Assembly: GCA_046760785.1 (NCBI GenBank)
Contig: JBHIET010000004.1
Coordinates: 15,137 to 79,136, forward strand
Source: JBHIET01 sp046760785
GTDB taxonomy: Bacteria > Chloroflexota > Anaerolineae > B4-G1
Length of the DNA: 64,000 nt
Reading direction: 5' to 3'
Shown: positions 1-8,017 of the stretch, in pieces
How positions within the stretch are numbered: the stretch's first letter is position 1
Layout: every line of letters begins with the position of its first letter
Translations under genes and position numbers: made by a program
The notes under the pieces: model-generated
Database searches by the model: none
The model's input: the letters and a program-made list of their open reading frames with translations, nothing else
Told to the model about the DNA's origin: nothing

Positions 1-87
1 GAGAACGGGCACATCGCCATGGAAGGGAGCGGCGAGGAACTGGCACAGAACGTGCACATTAAAGCACACTACCTGGGACTCACGTGA
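1..87 (+). CDS. C-terminal end of a branched-chain amino acid ABC transporter ATPase (LivF-like), partial
   Basis: The first 28 codons up to a TGA at 85-87 read as the tail of a protein whose start lies outside the window. The residues (ENGHIAMEGSGEEL then HIKAHYLGLT) match the usual end of LivF-type ATPases, where an 'ENG-I-xEG-xxEL' strand is followed by a 'xxAYLGL' terminus. No Walker motif is inside the window, so the call rests on this short tail alone. LivF energises uptake of branched-chain amino acids or related solutes at the inner membrane. The gene points toward pyrB on the same strand, about 90 bp upstream of it. Confidence 0.6.
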   Translation, partial: ENGHIAMEGSGEELAQNVHIKAHYLGLT

Positions 88-176
88 GGTTTGGTATGTC
101 TATACCAACTATCGAATTGACACGGGGCGTGCCCCCGGTGGAAAGCTTTCCTACTGCAACTAGGGAGGTAGTTTCA

Positions 177-1106
177 ATGCTAGACTTCAAGGGTAAGGAT
201 ATCCTCGACGGAGCGCAGTTCACCCGCGGGGAAATAGAACACATTATGGCCGTAGCTGCGGATATGCGCGAGCAGTTGAAGAAAGCTCATGCACTGGACT
301 TGATGAAGGGGTATGTTCTGGGGACCCTCTTCTTCGAGCCCAGCACCCGTACACGCCTGTCGTTTGAGACGGCGATGCATCGCTTGGGTGGGAGCGTGGT
401 GGGGTTTGCCTCGGCGGGCACCTCCTCGTCCGCCAAAGGGGAATCACTGGCCGATACGATCCACACCGTGGATCAGTACGTGGACGTGATTGCTATGCGC
501 CATCCGCAAATTGGTTCAGCAAAAGTCGCTGCCGAGATAGCGGAGTCACCGGTGATCAACGGGGGCGACGGCGCGGGTCAGCATCCCACGCAAGCTCTGC
601 TGGACTTGTTTACCATCCAGTCGGAGCGTGGGCGGGTGGACGGAAATACCGTCGTCCTCTGCGGCGACCTCAAGTATGGCCGCACGGTTCACGCCAGTGT
701 GGAGCTGTACAAGCACTACGATTGCAAGCTGATCTTCGTCGCGCCGGACGCACTAAGGATGCCGCCAGAGATCACCGCGCGGTTGAAGGAACGGGGCGTT
801 CAGGTAGAGGAGACGACCGATCTGGAAGCGGCTATGGCTGAGGCGGCTGTCCTGTACATGACTCGCATTCAGAAGGAGCGTTTTGAGGACCCAGCGGAGT
901 ACGAGCGGCTCAAGGGCAGCTATGTTCTCACGCGCGAGATGGTGGAGCGGATCAATCCCGACCTGACGATTATGCACCCCCTGCCGCGCGTGGACGAAAT
1001 AGCGACCGATGTGGATGATTTGCCCGGCGCGGCCTACTTCCGCCAGGCGCGGAATGGGGTGTTCACCCGCATGGCGCTAATCGCGTTGGTGACGGGGATG
1101 GTGTGA
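177..1106 (+). CDS. pyrB: Aspartate carbamoyltransferase catalytic subunit
   Basis: Transfers the carbamoyl group of carbamoyl phosphate to aspartate, the committed step of pyrimidine synthesis, in the cytosol. The 309-residue length is typical. The carbamoyl-phosphate loop FEPSTRTR (53-60), HPTQALLDL (from H136) and HPLPRVDEI (from H267) are all present. The ATG at 177 follows a GGGAGG at 163-168. An in-frame upstream ATG at 84 would add 31 residues not found in the family. No pyrI regulatory chain follows. The neighbours are XDH-family and hydantoinase genes, so a role in purine or hydantoin catabolism, as for YgeW-type carbamoyltransferases, is conceivable. The motifs, however, are those of true ATCase. 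Confidence 0.92.
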   Translation: MLDFKGKDILDGAQFTRGEIEHIMAVAADMREQLKKAHALDLMKGYVLGTLFFEPSTRTRLSFETAMHRLGGSVVGFASAGTSSSAKGESLADTIHTVDQYVDVIAMRHPQIGSAKVAAEIAESPVINGGDGAGQHPTQALLDLFTIQSERGRVDGNTVVLCGDLKYGRTVHASVELYKHYDCKLIFVAPDALRMPPEITARLKERGVQVEETTDLEAAMAEAAVLYMTRIQKERFEDPAEYERLKGSYVLTREMVERINPDLTIMHPLPRVDEIATDVDDLPGAAYFRQARNGVFTRMALIALVTGMV

Positions 1107-1151
1107 TGCGTCGAGCGTCAAACGTCAGGCATCAAACGTCAAGCGTCGAAC
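1107..1151 (+). repeat. Low-complexity GTCAAACGTC repeat between pyrB and the XDH gene
   Basis: The 45 bases between the pyrB stop and the next gene are built from degenerate copies of a CGTCAAACGTC unit (variants CGTCGAGCGTC, CATCAAACGTC, CGTCGAACGTG). It is one of several low-complexity arrays placed exactly at gene boundaries in this window. Confidence 0.6.
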
Positions 1152-1172
1152 GTGAACAAGGTGGGAGGGGCA

Positions 1173-3560
1173 ATGGGGAGCGAGTTTAGTGTATTGGGCC
1201 GGACAACCCCACGTAAGGACGGAGTCGCCAGGGTGACGGGACGGGAAAAGTACACAGTTGACATCAGTTTGCCGAACATGCTGCACGGACGCATCCTGTC
1301 CAGTCCCTATGCTCACGCTCGTGTCAAGTCCATTGACGTGAGCCAGGCCGAGGCGATGGGCGCAGTGTGCATCACCTGGGACGACATCCCTCACGTGCGC
1401 TACAACGAGCGCATCATCACCATCCCAGCAGTACTGCACAAGGATCACTACGTCCTGGCCGACAAGGTGCGGCGGATGGGAGAGGCGGTCGCGGCGGTGG
1501 CAGCGGAGACGGAGGAACTGGCCGAGAAGGCGGTGCGTGCCATCGAGGTCGAGTACGAGGTGTTGCCCGTGGTCCTCGATCCAATCGAGGCGATGCGGCC
1601 TGGCGCCGAGCCGGTTTACGACACGGTGGACTGGGGCGAAGAGGAGATCGAAATCGAGAACAACATCGCCTGCGAGCGCGAGATCGAGGAAGGGGACGTG
1701 AACAAGGCTTTTGCCGAGGCCGATGTGATCGTCGAGGGCACGTTCAGGACGCAAAAGATCTACCACGCGCAGATGGAGACCAAGTCGGTGGTGTGCCGAC
1801 CGGAGCCGGACGGCGGGCTGACTGTCTGGCCCACTACTCAATCCATCCACAACGTGCGGATTTTGTTGGGTGAGATTTTCGACATCCCGCTGAGCAAGGT
1901 CAACGTCAAACGGGTTCCCATCGGCGGCACGTTTGGCTCCAGTATTCAGATGAACCCGCCGATCCCCATCTGCGCGGCGCTGGCACTCAAGGCCCGCCGC
2001 CCGGTCAAGCTGACACTGACGCGGGAGGAGGACGCGCACGATCATACCCGCTATGGCACGCAGATACAGCTCAAGCTGGCCGCCAGGAAGGACGGCACGC
2101 TGACCGGTGCGGAGATGAGGCTCATCGCCGACATCGGAGCGCATAATATCCAGGCTTACTCTTTCCTGGGTGTGTGCATCGGTTGGTTGGTCTCGCTCTA
2201 CAAATTGCCCAACGTGCGCTATAAGGGTACGGCTGTCTACACCAACAAGGCCATTTCCTGCGCCATGCAGGGGTTCGGCAATCCACAGATCACGTTCGTC
2301 ACTGAGTCGTTGATAGATGAACTGGCCGGGAAGTTAGGGATGGATCCTATTGAGTTGCGACTCAAGAACTATGTGGGCCTGGGAGATACCTTCTGGGGAC
2401 AGGGGCCGCTGGTGCGCTCGATTGTACAGAGCGACGGGGTGCCTGAGTTGTTGCAGAGGGGGGCGGAGCTTATTGGGTGGGAGAGGCGAGTCAGCGAGTC
2501 AGCGAGGAAGCGAGTCGGCGAGGAAGCGAGTCAGCGATTTCGGGGCGGTATTGGGATGGCGCGAGGGTTCCACACCTCCAGCGCCGGTGCGCCTCAGCCG
2601 GGGGACGTGATTGACTTCTCCGGCGCGATGGTCAAGGTCAACGTGGATGGGTCGGTGGACGTGATCACCGCGCTGATGGACCACGGCGGCGGGACGTTGG
2701 AGGCGGTGGCCAAGCTGGTGGCCGAGGCGCTGTGCGTGCCGCTGGACAAGGTCAACCTGGCGCCGGGGGAGACTTGTACCTCGGTCTATGATTGCGTGAC
2801 GCACGCCACGCGGGGCGTCTACGCTGGCGGAGGTGCCGCCGTGAAGGCGGCGCAGTCTGTGCGGCGGGAGATTCTGGAGACGGCGGCCCGCTACTTGAAT
2901 GTGATGCCGGAGGCGTTGACGCTCAGGCTGGACGAGGAGACGGCCCAGGCGGTGATCTACGCTCCCTCCATTCCCGACCGGCAGATGACTTTGGCAGAAC
3001 TCGCCACCCGTTGCTGGACCGAGAGTTGGAAGACCATCGCTGCTGTGGAAAGTTACCGTCCGGTGCATTGCCCGCCAGCCTACGTCAGCGTGTTCCTGGA
3101 GGTCGAGGTGGACACGTGGACAGGGCAGGTGCGCACGGTACGCGCAGCGATGGGCAGTGACTGCGGTACCATCGTCAACCCCGATATGGCCGCCGGGCAG
3201 CTTGAAGGAGGACTATCGAAAGGGGCCGGCTTCGCCATGTACGAGGGCAACGAGTGGGACGCCGATGGGCAGCTCACATCCAAAGGATATTGGATTGATG
3301 CCAAAACGACGGCCATCGGCGAAAGCCCGCGCATTGAAGACCTGATAACTCATTTTGCGCATACCTACGAACCCACCGGGCCTTTTGGTGCGAAGGGCAT
3401 TGGAGAGGCAGCCACAAACCCCGTCGCGGCAGCTTACGCCAACGCGATCTACAATGCCATCGGTGTTCGCTTCTATGAGTTGCCAATCACGCCGGAGAAG
3501 ATATTGGAGCGGATCAGCGAGGGAGCGAGTCAGCGAGAGAGCGAGGGAGCGAGTCAGTGA
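1173..3560 (+). CDS. Xanthine dehydrogenase family protein, molybdopterin-binding subunit (set 1)
   Basis: Large Mo-cofactor subunit of a xanthine-dehydrogenase/hydroxylase-family enzyme, which hydroxylates N-heterocycles, aldehydes or aryl-CoA with water as oxygen donor. The N-terminal PRKDGVARVTGREKY and the C-terminal GAKGIGEAATNP, with catalytic Glu745, are canonical. The cofactor loop usually GGGFGGK reads GGTFGSS (from G251). The Arg of the AFRGFG motif is replaced by Gln366 (MQGFGNPQ), so the substrate site is atypical and the substrate cannot be named. Residues about 437-456 and the last roughly 18 residues are encoded by GAGTCAGCGAG-type repeats. ATG 1173 follows GGAGGGG; GTG 1152 is an alternative without a ribosome site. 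Confidence 0.88.
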   Translation: MGSEFSVLGRTTPRKDGVARVTGREKYTVDISLPNMLHGRILSSPYAHARVKSIDVSQAEAMGAVCITWDDIPHVRYNERIITIPAVLHKDHYVLADKVRRMGEAVAAVAAETEELAEKAVRAIEVEYEVLPVVLDPIEAMRPGAEPVYDTVDWGEEEIEIENNIACEREIEEGDVNKAFAEADVIVEGTFRTQKIYHAQMETKSVVCRPEPDGGLTVWPTTQSIHNVRILLGEIFDIPLSKVNVKRVPIGGTFGSSIQMNPPIPICAALALKARRPVKLTLTREEDAHDHTRYGTQIQLKLAARKDGTLTGAEMRLIADIGAHNIQAYSFLGVCIGWLVSLYKLPNVRYKGTAVYTNKAISCAMQGFGNPQITFVTESLIDELAGKLGMDPIELRLKNYVGLGDTFWGQGPLVRSIVQSDGVPELLQRGAELIGWERRVSESARKRVGEEASQRFRGGIGMARGFHTSSAGAPQPGDVIDFSGAMVKVNVDGSVDVITALMDHGGGTLEAVAKLVAEALCVPLDKVNLAPGETCTSVYDCVTHATRGVYAGGGAAVKAAQSVRREILETAARYLNVMPEALTLRLDEETAQAVIYAPSIPDRQMTLAELATRCWTESWKTIAAVESYRPVHCPPAYVSVFLEVEVDTWTGQVRTVRAAMGSDCGTIVNPDMAAGQLEGGLSKGAGFAMYEGNEWDADGQLTSKGYWIDAKTTAIGESPRIEDLITHFAHTYEPTGPFGAKGIGEAATNPVAAAYANAIYNAIGVRFYELPITPEKILERISEGASQRESEGASQ
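2481..2538 (+). repeat. In-frame GAGTCAGCGAG low-complexity repeat inside the XDH gene
   Basis: Degenerate tandem units (GCGAGTCAGCGA, GCGAGGAAGCGA) are read in frame as an Arg/Ser/Glu-rich segment in the Mo-subunit. The same unit recurs at 3517-3557, 7938-8010 and, in reverse orientation, 8411-8459. Confidence 0.7.
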
Positions 3561-3748
3561 CAGGAGTTACGCGGTTCGCTGGTCGAGTGGGCCCTTCAGG
3601 TCGAGTAGCGAAGCGTATCGAGACCCAGGGCCGTATCCTTGGGTTGAGCTTGTCGAAACCAGACCAAGAACCGCGCCAAACCGGGCTTCGATACGGCCTT
3701 CGGCCTACTCAGCCAGCGGTTTGGCCCTCAACTGCGTGAGTCCTGTCA
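3558..3748. mobile_element. MITE-like element A with 19-bp terminal inverted repeats
   Basis: The left end TGACAGGAGTTACGCGGTT (3558-3576) and the reverse complement of 3730-3748 match at 16 of 19 positions. The 191-bp interior has no credible gene. It carries the dispersed CTTCGATACGG...CTACTCAG hairpin motif (3685-3711), which is identical over 27 bases to a segment of element B near 29355-29381. The first three bases of the left end supply the TGA stop of the upstream Mo-subunit gene. No clear target-site duplication is visible. Confidence 0.6.
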
Positions 3749-3768
3749 ATGAGTGAGTGAGGCGTGAG

Positions 3769-5229
3769 ATGACGAATACGCATATTCTGGTGCATGAGTT
3801 TGAGTATGTGGAGCCGAAGTCGGTGGCGGAGGCGATTTCGCTGCTGAGCGAGTACGGGGAGCGCGCGCAGGTGATGGCTGGTGGCACCAATCTGCTCGTG
3901 TGGATGAAGATGGAACAGAGGTCACCGGAATGCTTGATCAACATCGGCAAGCTCCCCGGGTTGGCAGGGTTCTCATCTCAGGATGGGTGTTTGGACATCG
4001 GTGCTCTCACCACGATCCGCGCGGTCCGTGACGATCCACAACTCCAGGTCGAGTATACAGCGCTGGCAGAGGCTTGCGCGGCCTTCGGCTCCGTCCAAAT
4101 CCAGATGATGGGCACCATCGGTGGCAATCTGTGCAACGGCTCGCCGGCATCTGACAGCGTACCGGCGTTGATGGCCCTCGACGCCCAACTGGTACTCACC
4201 GGTCCCGATGGAGAGCGGATGGTTTCGGTCGAGGATTTTCTGGTAGGGCCGGGCAAGGTAGCACTGCAGAAAGACGAACTGCTCACCGCGATTCGACTCC
4301 CACATCCACAACCGGGAACAGGCAGCGGGTTTCTCAAGATTTCGCGCGTGAAAGCTGACCTGGCGAAAGCAAGCGGGGCCGCAGTGCTGGTGCGCGACGG
4401 CGATCGCATCGTTGATTGTCGGTTGGCCTTTGGGTCGGTCGGGCCCACGGTCTTGCGTGCCAGGAAAGCCGAGGCATTGCTCGTTAACCACGGCAAGCCG
4501 TTAGGTGCTGAGCTGGCGCTTGAAGCGGGCCGACTGGCATCGGAGGAGATCTCGCCCATTGACGACGTGCGCTCGACTGCATGGTATCGGCGCGAGGTGG
4601 TCAAGGTGATCACACACGATGTGCTGCAGTTGGCATGGGAGCGGGCGGGGGAGCGGAGGGGCAGAGGAGACAAGGAGACAAGGAGACGGGGAGACAGAGC
4701 GACAGAGGGACGAGGGGGAATACGCAATGCGCATCACGTTTCACGCTTCGCGTCTCACGAAATCGAACTGACGGTCAATGGCGTTCGGCATCGTCTTGAG
4801 GTAAAGCCGAACGAGCTACTGTTGAATGTGCTGCGGGAGCGGTTGCACCTGACCGGCTCCAAGTACGGCTGCGGCATCGGTGAGTGTGGTGCGTGTACGA
4901 TCCATCTGAACGGTGTGCCTGCGTTGGCGTGTCTGGTGCTGGCAGTTGCGGCGGATGGGGGCGAGGTTCTGACCGTCGAGGGATTAGAAGGACCAGATGG
5001 CGAGCTAGACCCGCTGCAGGAGGCGTTCATTGAGCACGCGGCATTCCAGTGTGGATACTGCACGCCCGGTATGCTGATGATGACCAAGAACCTGCTGAAC
5101 GAGAACCCATCGCCCACGGAGGACGACATACGCGGCCATTTAAGGGGAAATCGCTGCCGGTGCACCGGCTTTGCCAGCATCGTACGCGCGGTGATGAGTT
5201 GTGCGCAGGAGGAGGATACTTCGGGATAG
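3769..5229 (+). CDS. Xanthine dehydrogenase family, fused FAD-binding and 2Fe-2S subunits (set 1)
   Basis: Electron-transfer partner of the upstream Mo-subunit. Residues 1-290 form the CoxM/FAD PCMH-type domain (AGGTNLL and GTIGGNLCNGSPASD flavin motifs). Residues about 331-486 form a CoxS/XdhC-type protein with a plant-type 2Fe-2S cluster (CGIGECGAC from C368) and an alpha-helical 2Fe-2S domain (CGYCTPGM and CRCTG). The two domains are normally separate genes, as in set 2. Here they are joined by residues 295-330, a low-complexity Arg/Gly/Asp-rich linker coded by repeats. ATG 3769 is preferred over GTG 3757. Confidence 0.9.
   Translation: MTNTHILVHEFEYVEPKSVAEAISLLSEYGERAQVMAGGTNLLVWMKMEQRSPECLINIGKLPGLAGFSSQDGCLDIGALTTIRAVRDDPQLQVEYTALAEACAAFGSVQIQMMGTIGGNLCNGSPASDSVPALMALDAQLVLTGPDGERMVSVEDFLVGPGKVALQKDELLTAIRLPHPQPGTGSGFLKISRVKADLAKASGAAVLVRDGDRIVDCRLAFGSVGPTVLRARKAEALLVNHGKPLGAELALEAGRLASEEISPIDDVRSTAWYRREVVKVITHDVLQLAWERAGERRGRGDKETRRRGDRATEGRGGIRNAHHVSRFASHEIELTVNGVRHRLEVKPNELLLNVLRERLHLTGSKYGCGIGECGACTIHLNGVPALACLVLAVAADGGEVLTVEGLEGPDGELDPLQEAFIEHAAFQCGYCTPGMLMMTKNLLNENPSPTEDDIRGHLRGNRCRCTGFASIVRAVMSCAQEEDTSG
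4651..4758 (+). repeat. Repeat-derived linker joining the FAD and 2Fe-2S domains
   Basis: A GGAGACAAGGAGAC-type array (about 4651-4713) runs directly into an AATACGCAATGCGCATCACG segment (from 4721). That second segment resembles the array upstream of the four-helix-bundle gene at 60698. Both are translated in frame between two protein domains that are separate genes in the second XDH set. Confidence 0.7.
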
Positions 5230-5316
5230 GTGGGCCCTCACCTGCGGTCACGGCGGGCCGTTTTGCGTCAATCATCATAGGTTTGCAGTCAAAAGCAAGG
5301 CGGGAGGGAGACATTA

Positions 5317-6513
5317 GTGTCCAGACTCAAGGAAGCGATAAGTCAGACTCTTCTGGCGAGAGAGGTCGAAGTGCCTACCTACGAAAAAGACATCGTTGGC
5401 GAGATCAAGCGCTGGGACGAGCGCGACATCGTGTTCGCCCGGAAGGATTTCTTTCGCTACTTCGGCACAGATAGTCCCCAGTACAAAACGTACTACGAGA
5501 CGCACTCTGAGTATCTGGAATACGATACAAAGATTGGCAACATGCCCGAACTGGGAAGAACAGGCGGTGTTGACATCCCGATGTTCGAGGCTCAGTTCGC
5601 TACGGTGGCGAAGGTTGGTGTCGAGTCATTTGTGGACGGAGAATCAGCCCCTGACAAGGCCGAGATTTCATCGGAGCGCGCGGCCAGGAAGGTGAAGGCG
5701 CTGGCCCGATTTCTGGGGGCCGATCTGGTGAAGATTGGTCCCCTGCGCCAGAAGTGGGTTTACACTCACGTTGGTCGGTCGCGTGGTAACGAGGAAGGTT
5801 ACAAGCGGTGGGGTACACCAGTTGATCTCAGCCACCACACGAATGCGATTGCGATGGGCTTCCAAATGGATTATCACCTGATCCAAACTGCTCCAGACTT
5901 TCCGACCTTGCTGGCGACGGCCAAAGGATACGCGATTGGTGCCTGGGTGTCAATCCAATTGGCTGAGTATATCCGCATGTTGGGCTATTCTGCCCGGGCC
6001 CATCATCTGAACAACTACCAGGTGATCGCGGTGCCGGTTGCCGTGGACTGTGGTTTGGGCGAACTTTCGCGCGCCGGTTACCTGATGACCAGAGAATTCG
6101 GGCTGGCACTTCGCCTGGCCATCGTCACCACAGATATGCCTTTGGTGCACGACAAGCCTGTTGACCTCGGCGTTCAATCCTTCTGCGAATACTGCAAAAT
6201 CTGTGCAGAAGAGTGTCCCAGTGGCGCCATCCCCAAGCGCGACAAGGTCGTGTTCAATGGCATCAAAAGATGGAAGCTGGACGAGCAGAAGTGCTATCGC
6301 TACTGGCACGCGGTAGGTACTGACTGTAGCATCTGCATGGCTTCCTGTCCTTGGACCAAGCCCAGGAACTGGTTCCACAAGGCGATGTCTGTGTTGGCTA
6401 CCGTAAAAGGTCCGCATCAGGCACTGATGACACAGGCGGATAAGCTGTTCTACGGCAAATTTAAGGGCGTGCCCCGCCCTGATTTCATTGATCCTTATAA
6501 ACGTGAGACTTAG
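5317..6513 (+). CDS. Reductive dehalogenase-like corrinoid/iron-sulfur protein without Tat signal
   Basis: 398 residues resembling RdhA, the cobalamin-dependent reductive dehalogenase family. The C-terminal part has a cobalamin-domain signature (ending DKPVDLGVQSFC) and two 4Fe-4S sites: C290-x2-C293-x2-C296-x3-CP, and C326-x10-C337-x2-C340-x3-CP. Respiratory RdhA proteins start with a twin-arginine signal; this one begins MSRLKEAISQTLL with no RR motif or hydrophobic segment, so it should be cytoplasmic. GTG 5317 follows GGGAGG at nine bases. It lies between two XDH-family gene sets. The substrate is unknown; a cobalamin-dependent reductase of a non-halogenated compound is also possible. Confidence 0.8.
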   Translation: MSRLKEAISQTLLAREVEVPTYEKDIVGEIKRWDERDIVFARKDFFRYFGTDSPQYKTYYETHSEYLEYDTKIGNMPELGRTGGVDIPMFEAQFATVAKVGVESFVDGESAPDKAEISSERAARKVKALARFLGADLVKIGPLRQKWVYTHVGRSRGNEEGYKRWGTPVDLSHHTNAIAMGFQMDYHLIQTAPDFPTLLATAKGYAIGAWVSIQLAEYIRMLGYSARAHHLNNYQVIAVPVAVDCGLGELSRAGYLMTREFGLALRLAIVTTDMPLVHDKPVDLGVQSFCEYCKICAEECPSGAIPKRDKVVFNGIKRWKLDEQKCYRYWHAVGTDCSICMASCPWTKPRNWFHKAMSVLATVKGPHQALMTQADKLFYGKFKGVPRPDFIDPYKRET

Positions 6514-6529
6514 CGAGAGGATGATACCG

Positions 6530-6589
6530 ATGTCTGTTGGGTGGAGTGTTCTCAGTGCATTGTTCATCCTTGCGCTCTGGGGAATGTGA
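6530..6589 (+). CDS. Tiny single-TM peptide following the RdhA-like gene
   Basis: A 19-codon frame (MSVGWSVLSALFILALWGM) begins nine bases after GAGAGG, directly downstream of the RdhA-like gene. It is almost entirely one hydrophobic helix. RdhB anchors of respiratory dehalogenases are about 90 residues with two or three TM segments, so this is at most a degenerate or minimal analogue. The partner gene lacks an export signal, so chance is a real alternative. Confidence 0.3.
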   Translation: MSVGWSVLSALFILALWGM

Positions 6590-6631
6590 TCCATCCACAC
6601 AGAATACCTCTGAATCAGAAGGGAGGCGTAC

Positions 6632-7498
6632 ATGCTACCGGAATTCAATCTATGGATGCCAAAGACACTGCCGGAGGCCCTGGAGATGCTGGCCGAGGCC
6701 GCGCCCGACGTCAGGCCGCTGGCCGGGGGTACGAACCTGATCCCGGATATGCGCGGCGGGCGCCATCGTAGGGGTGTGCTGGTGAACGTTGCGGGGTTGG
6801 ATGAACTGGGTGGCATTCGACAGGAAGATGGGCACTTGGTTGTGGGCGGTGGGGTGACTATTGCCGAGTTGCTGGACGACCCACTGATCGCCCAGACCGC
6901 TCCTGTCTTGAGGGAGGCCGCGGCCGTCCTCGCCAGTCCGCTGGTGCGGAACCGGGCCACCGTGGGAGGCAATCTGGCGAACGCCTCGCCGGCCGCCGAT
7001 ACGGCTCCCCCGTTGCTCGTGCTGGGCGCGGAGGTCGAGCTGGCGAGTAGGGAGGGAGCCCGTCGCGTACCGCTGGATGAGTTCTTCGTCCATGTACGCC
7101 GGACGGCCTGTGAGCCACACGAGTTGTTGACCTCGATTCGCTGGCCGACGCCCCCGGTCGGCAGTGTGGGCCGTTTTCGCAAGCTGGCGTTGCGCAAGGC
7201 CGACGCCGTCTCGGTGGTCAACGCTGCCGTGCTGGTGGAGCCGGGCGGGGAGGGACGCTGTGGACAGGCCCGCATCGCGCTGGGTGCGGTGGCCCCGACG
7301 CCCATCCGCGCCCACGTTGCGGAGGATGCGTTGCGCGGGCAACCGCTGACCGCGGAGGTAATCGCCGGGGCCGCCCACCTCGCAGCCGAGGCTACTCGTA
7401 CCATTGATGACCTGCGTGGCTCTGCGGGGTATCGGCGGCGGGTGACGGAGGTGCTGGTGCGGCGGCTGCTGGCCGAAATCGCCGAGGAGGTGAAGTAG
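6632..7498 (+). CDS. Xanthine dehydrogenase family, FAD-binding subunit (set 2)
   Basis: 288-residue PCMH-type FAD subunit that passes electrons from the Fe-S subunit to an acceptor. It shows the flavin loops AGGTNLIPDM near the N-terminus and ATVGGNLANASPAADTAPP near residue 110, plus the C-terminal CO-dehydrogenase flavoprotein domain ending in IDDLRGSAGYRRRV. The ATG follows GGGAGG (6621-6626). It is co-directional with, and one base from, the 2Fe-2S subunit, forming an FAD-FeS-(4HB)-Mo operon distinct from the fused version in set 1. Confidence 0.92.
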   Translation: MLPEFNLWMPKTLPEALEMLAEAAPDVRPLAGGTNLIPDMRGGRHRRGVLVNVAGLDELGGIRQEDGHLVVGGGVTIAELLDDPLIAQTAPVLREAAAVLASPLVRNRATVGGNLANASPAADTAPPLLVLGAEVELASREGARRVPLDEFFVHVRRTACEPHELLTSIRWPTPPVGSVGRFRKLALRKADAVSVVNAAVLVEPGGEGRCGQARIALGAVAPTPIRAHVAEDALRGQPLTAEVIAGAAHLAAEATRTIDDLRGSAGYRRRVTEVLVRRLLAEIAEEVK

Positions 7499-7499
7499 C

Positions 7500-8015
7500 A
7501 TGATGCAACCCAAAGTTGTAACACTTAACGTGAATGGACGCAGACGCCAGGTCGCGCTGCTCCCCAACGTGACGTTGCTCACTGCCCTGCGCGATCTGGG
7601 CTACACCGATGTCAAGAACGGCTGCGAGAAAGGGGACTGCGGCGCGTGCGCGGTGCTCTTGGACGGCAAAGCGGTCAACAGTTGCCTCGTGCTGGCCTGG
7701 CAGGCGGAAGGCGCGGAGGTCATCACCAACGCCGGGCTGGGGACGATGGAGAATCCTCACCCGTTGCAGGAAGCCTTCGCCGACACCGGCGCGGTGCAGT
7801 GTGGCTACTGCACGCCAGGGATGATCATCTCGGCTAAAGCGTTGCTGGACCGGAATCCGCATCCGAGCGAGGACGAGATACGAGAGGCCCTGTCGGGGAA
7901 CTTGTGTCGTTGCACTGGTTATGGTCAAATTATTGAGGCAGTGAGGCGAGTGGGCGATAGAGCGATAGAGCGAGTGAGCGATAGAGCGATAGAGCGGAGT
8001 GAGCGAGGAGGGTGA
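7500..8015 (+). CDS. Xanthine dehydrogenase family, 2Fe-2S subunit (set 2)
   Basis: Small iron-sulfur subunit with an N-terminal plant-type 2Fe-2S domain (GCEKGDCGACAV) and a C-terminal helical 2Fe-2S domain (CGYCTPGM and CRCTG), moving electrons from the Mo centre to FAD. The family normally ends shortly after the last Cys motif. Here the last roughly 23 residues (VGDRAIERVSDRAIERS and on) are coded by a GAGCGATAGAGCGA repeat, so the natural C-terminus has been extended by low-complexity DNA. Confidence 0.92.
   Translation: MMQPKVVTLNVNGRRRQVALLPNVTLLTALRDLGYTDVKNGCEKGDCGACAVLLDGKAVNSCLVLAWQAEGAEVITNAGLGTMENPHPLQEAFADTGAVQCGYCTPGMIISAKALLDRNPHPSEDEIREALSGNLCRCTGYGQIIEAVRRVGDRAIERVSDRAIERSERGG
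7938..8011 (+). repeat. Left low-complexity repeat of four-helix-bundle cassette 1
   Basis: Tandem GAGCGATAGAGCGAGTGAGCGA-like units. Bases 7962-7981 are complementary at 17 of 20 positions to 8434-8453 on the far side of the four-helix-bundle gene, so the two flanks can pair in RNA. Confidence 0.7.
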
Positions 8016-8017
8016 CT

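Noticed and set aside
6587..6589. TGA ending the small TM peptide as another Sec codon
   Set aside because: The frame stops again a few codons later, and there is no Cys-homologue or hairpin to support read-through.
5950..7524. 524-residue open frame on the reverse strand
   Set aside because: Antisense shadow of the RdhA-like and FAD-subunit genes; composition is low-complexity Ser/Arg/Pro and no domain is recognised.
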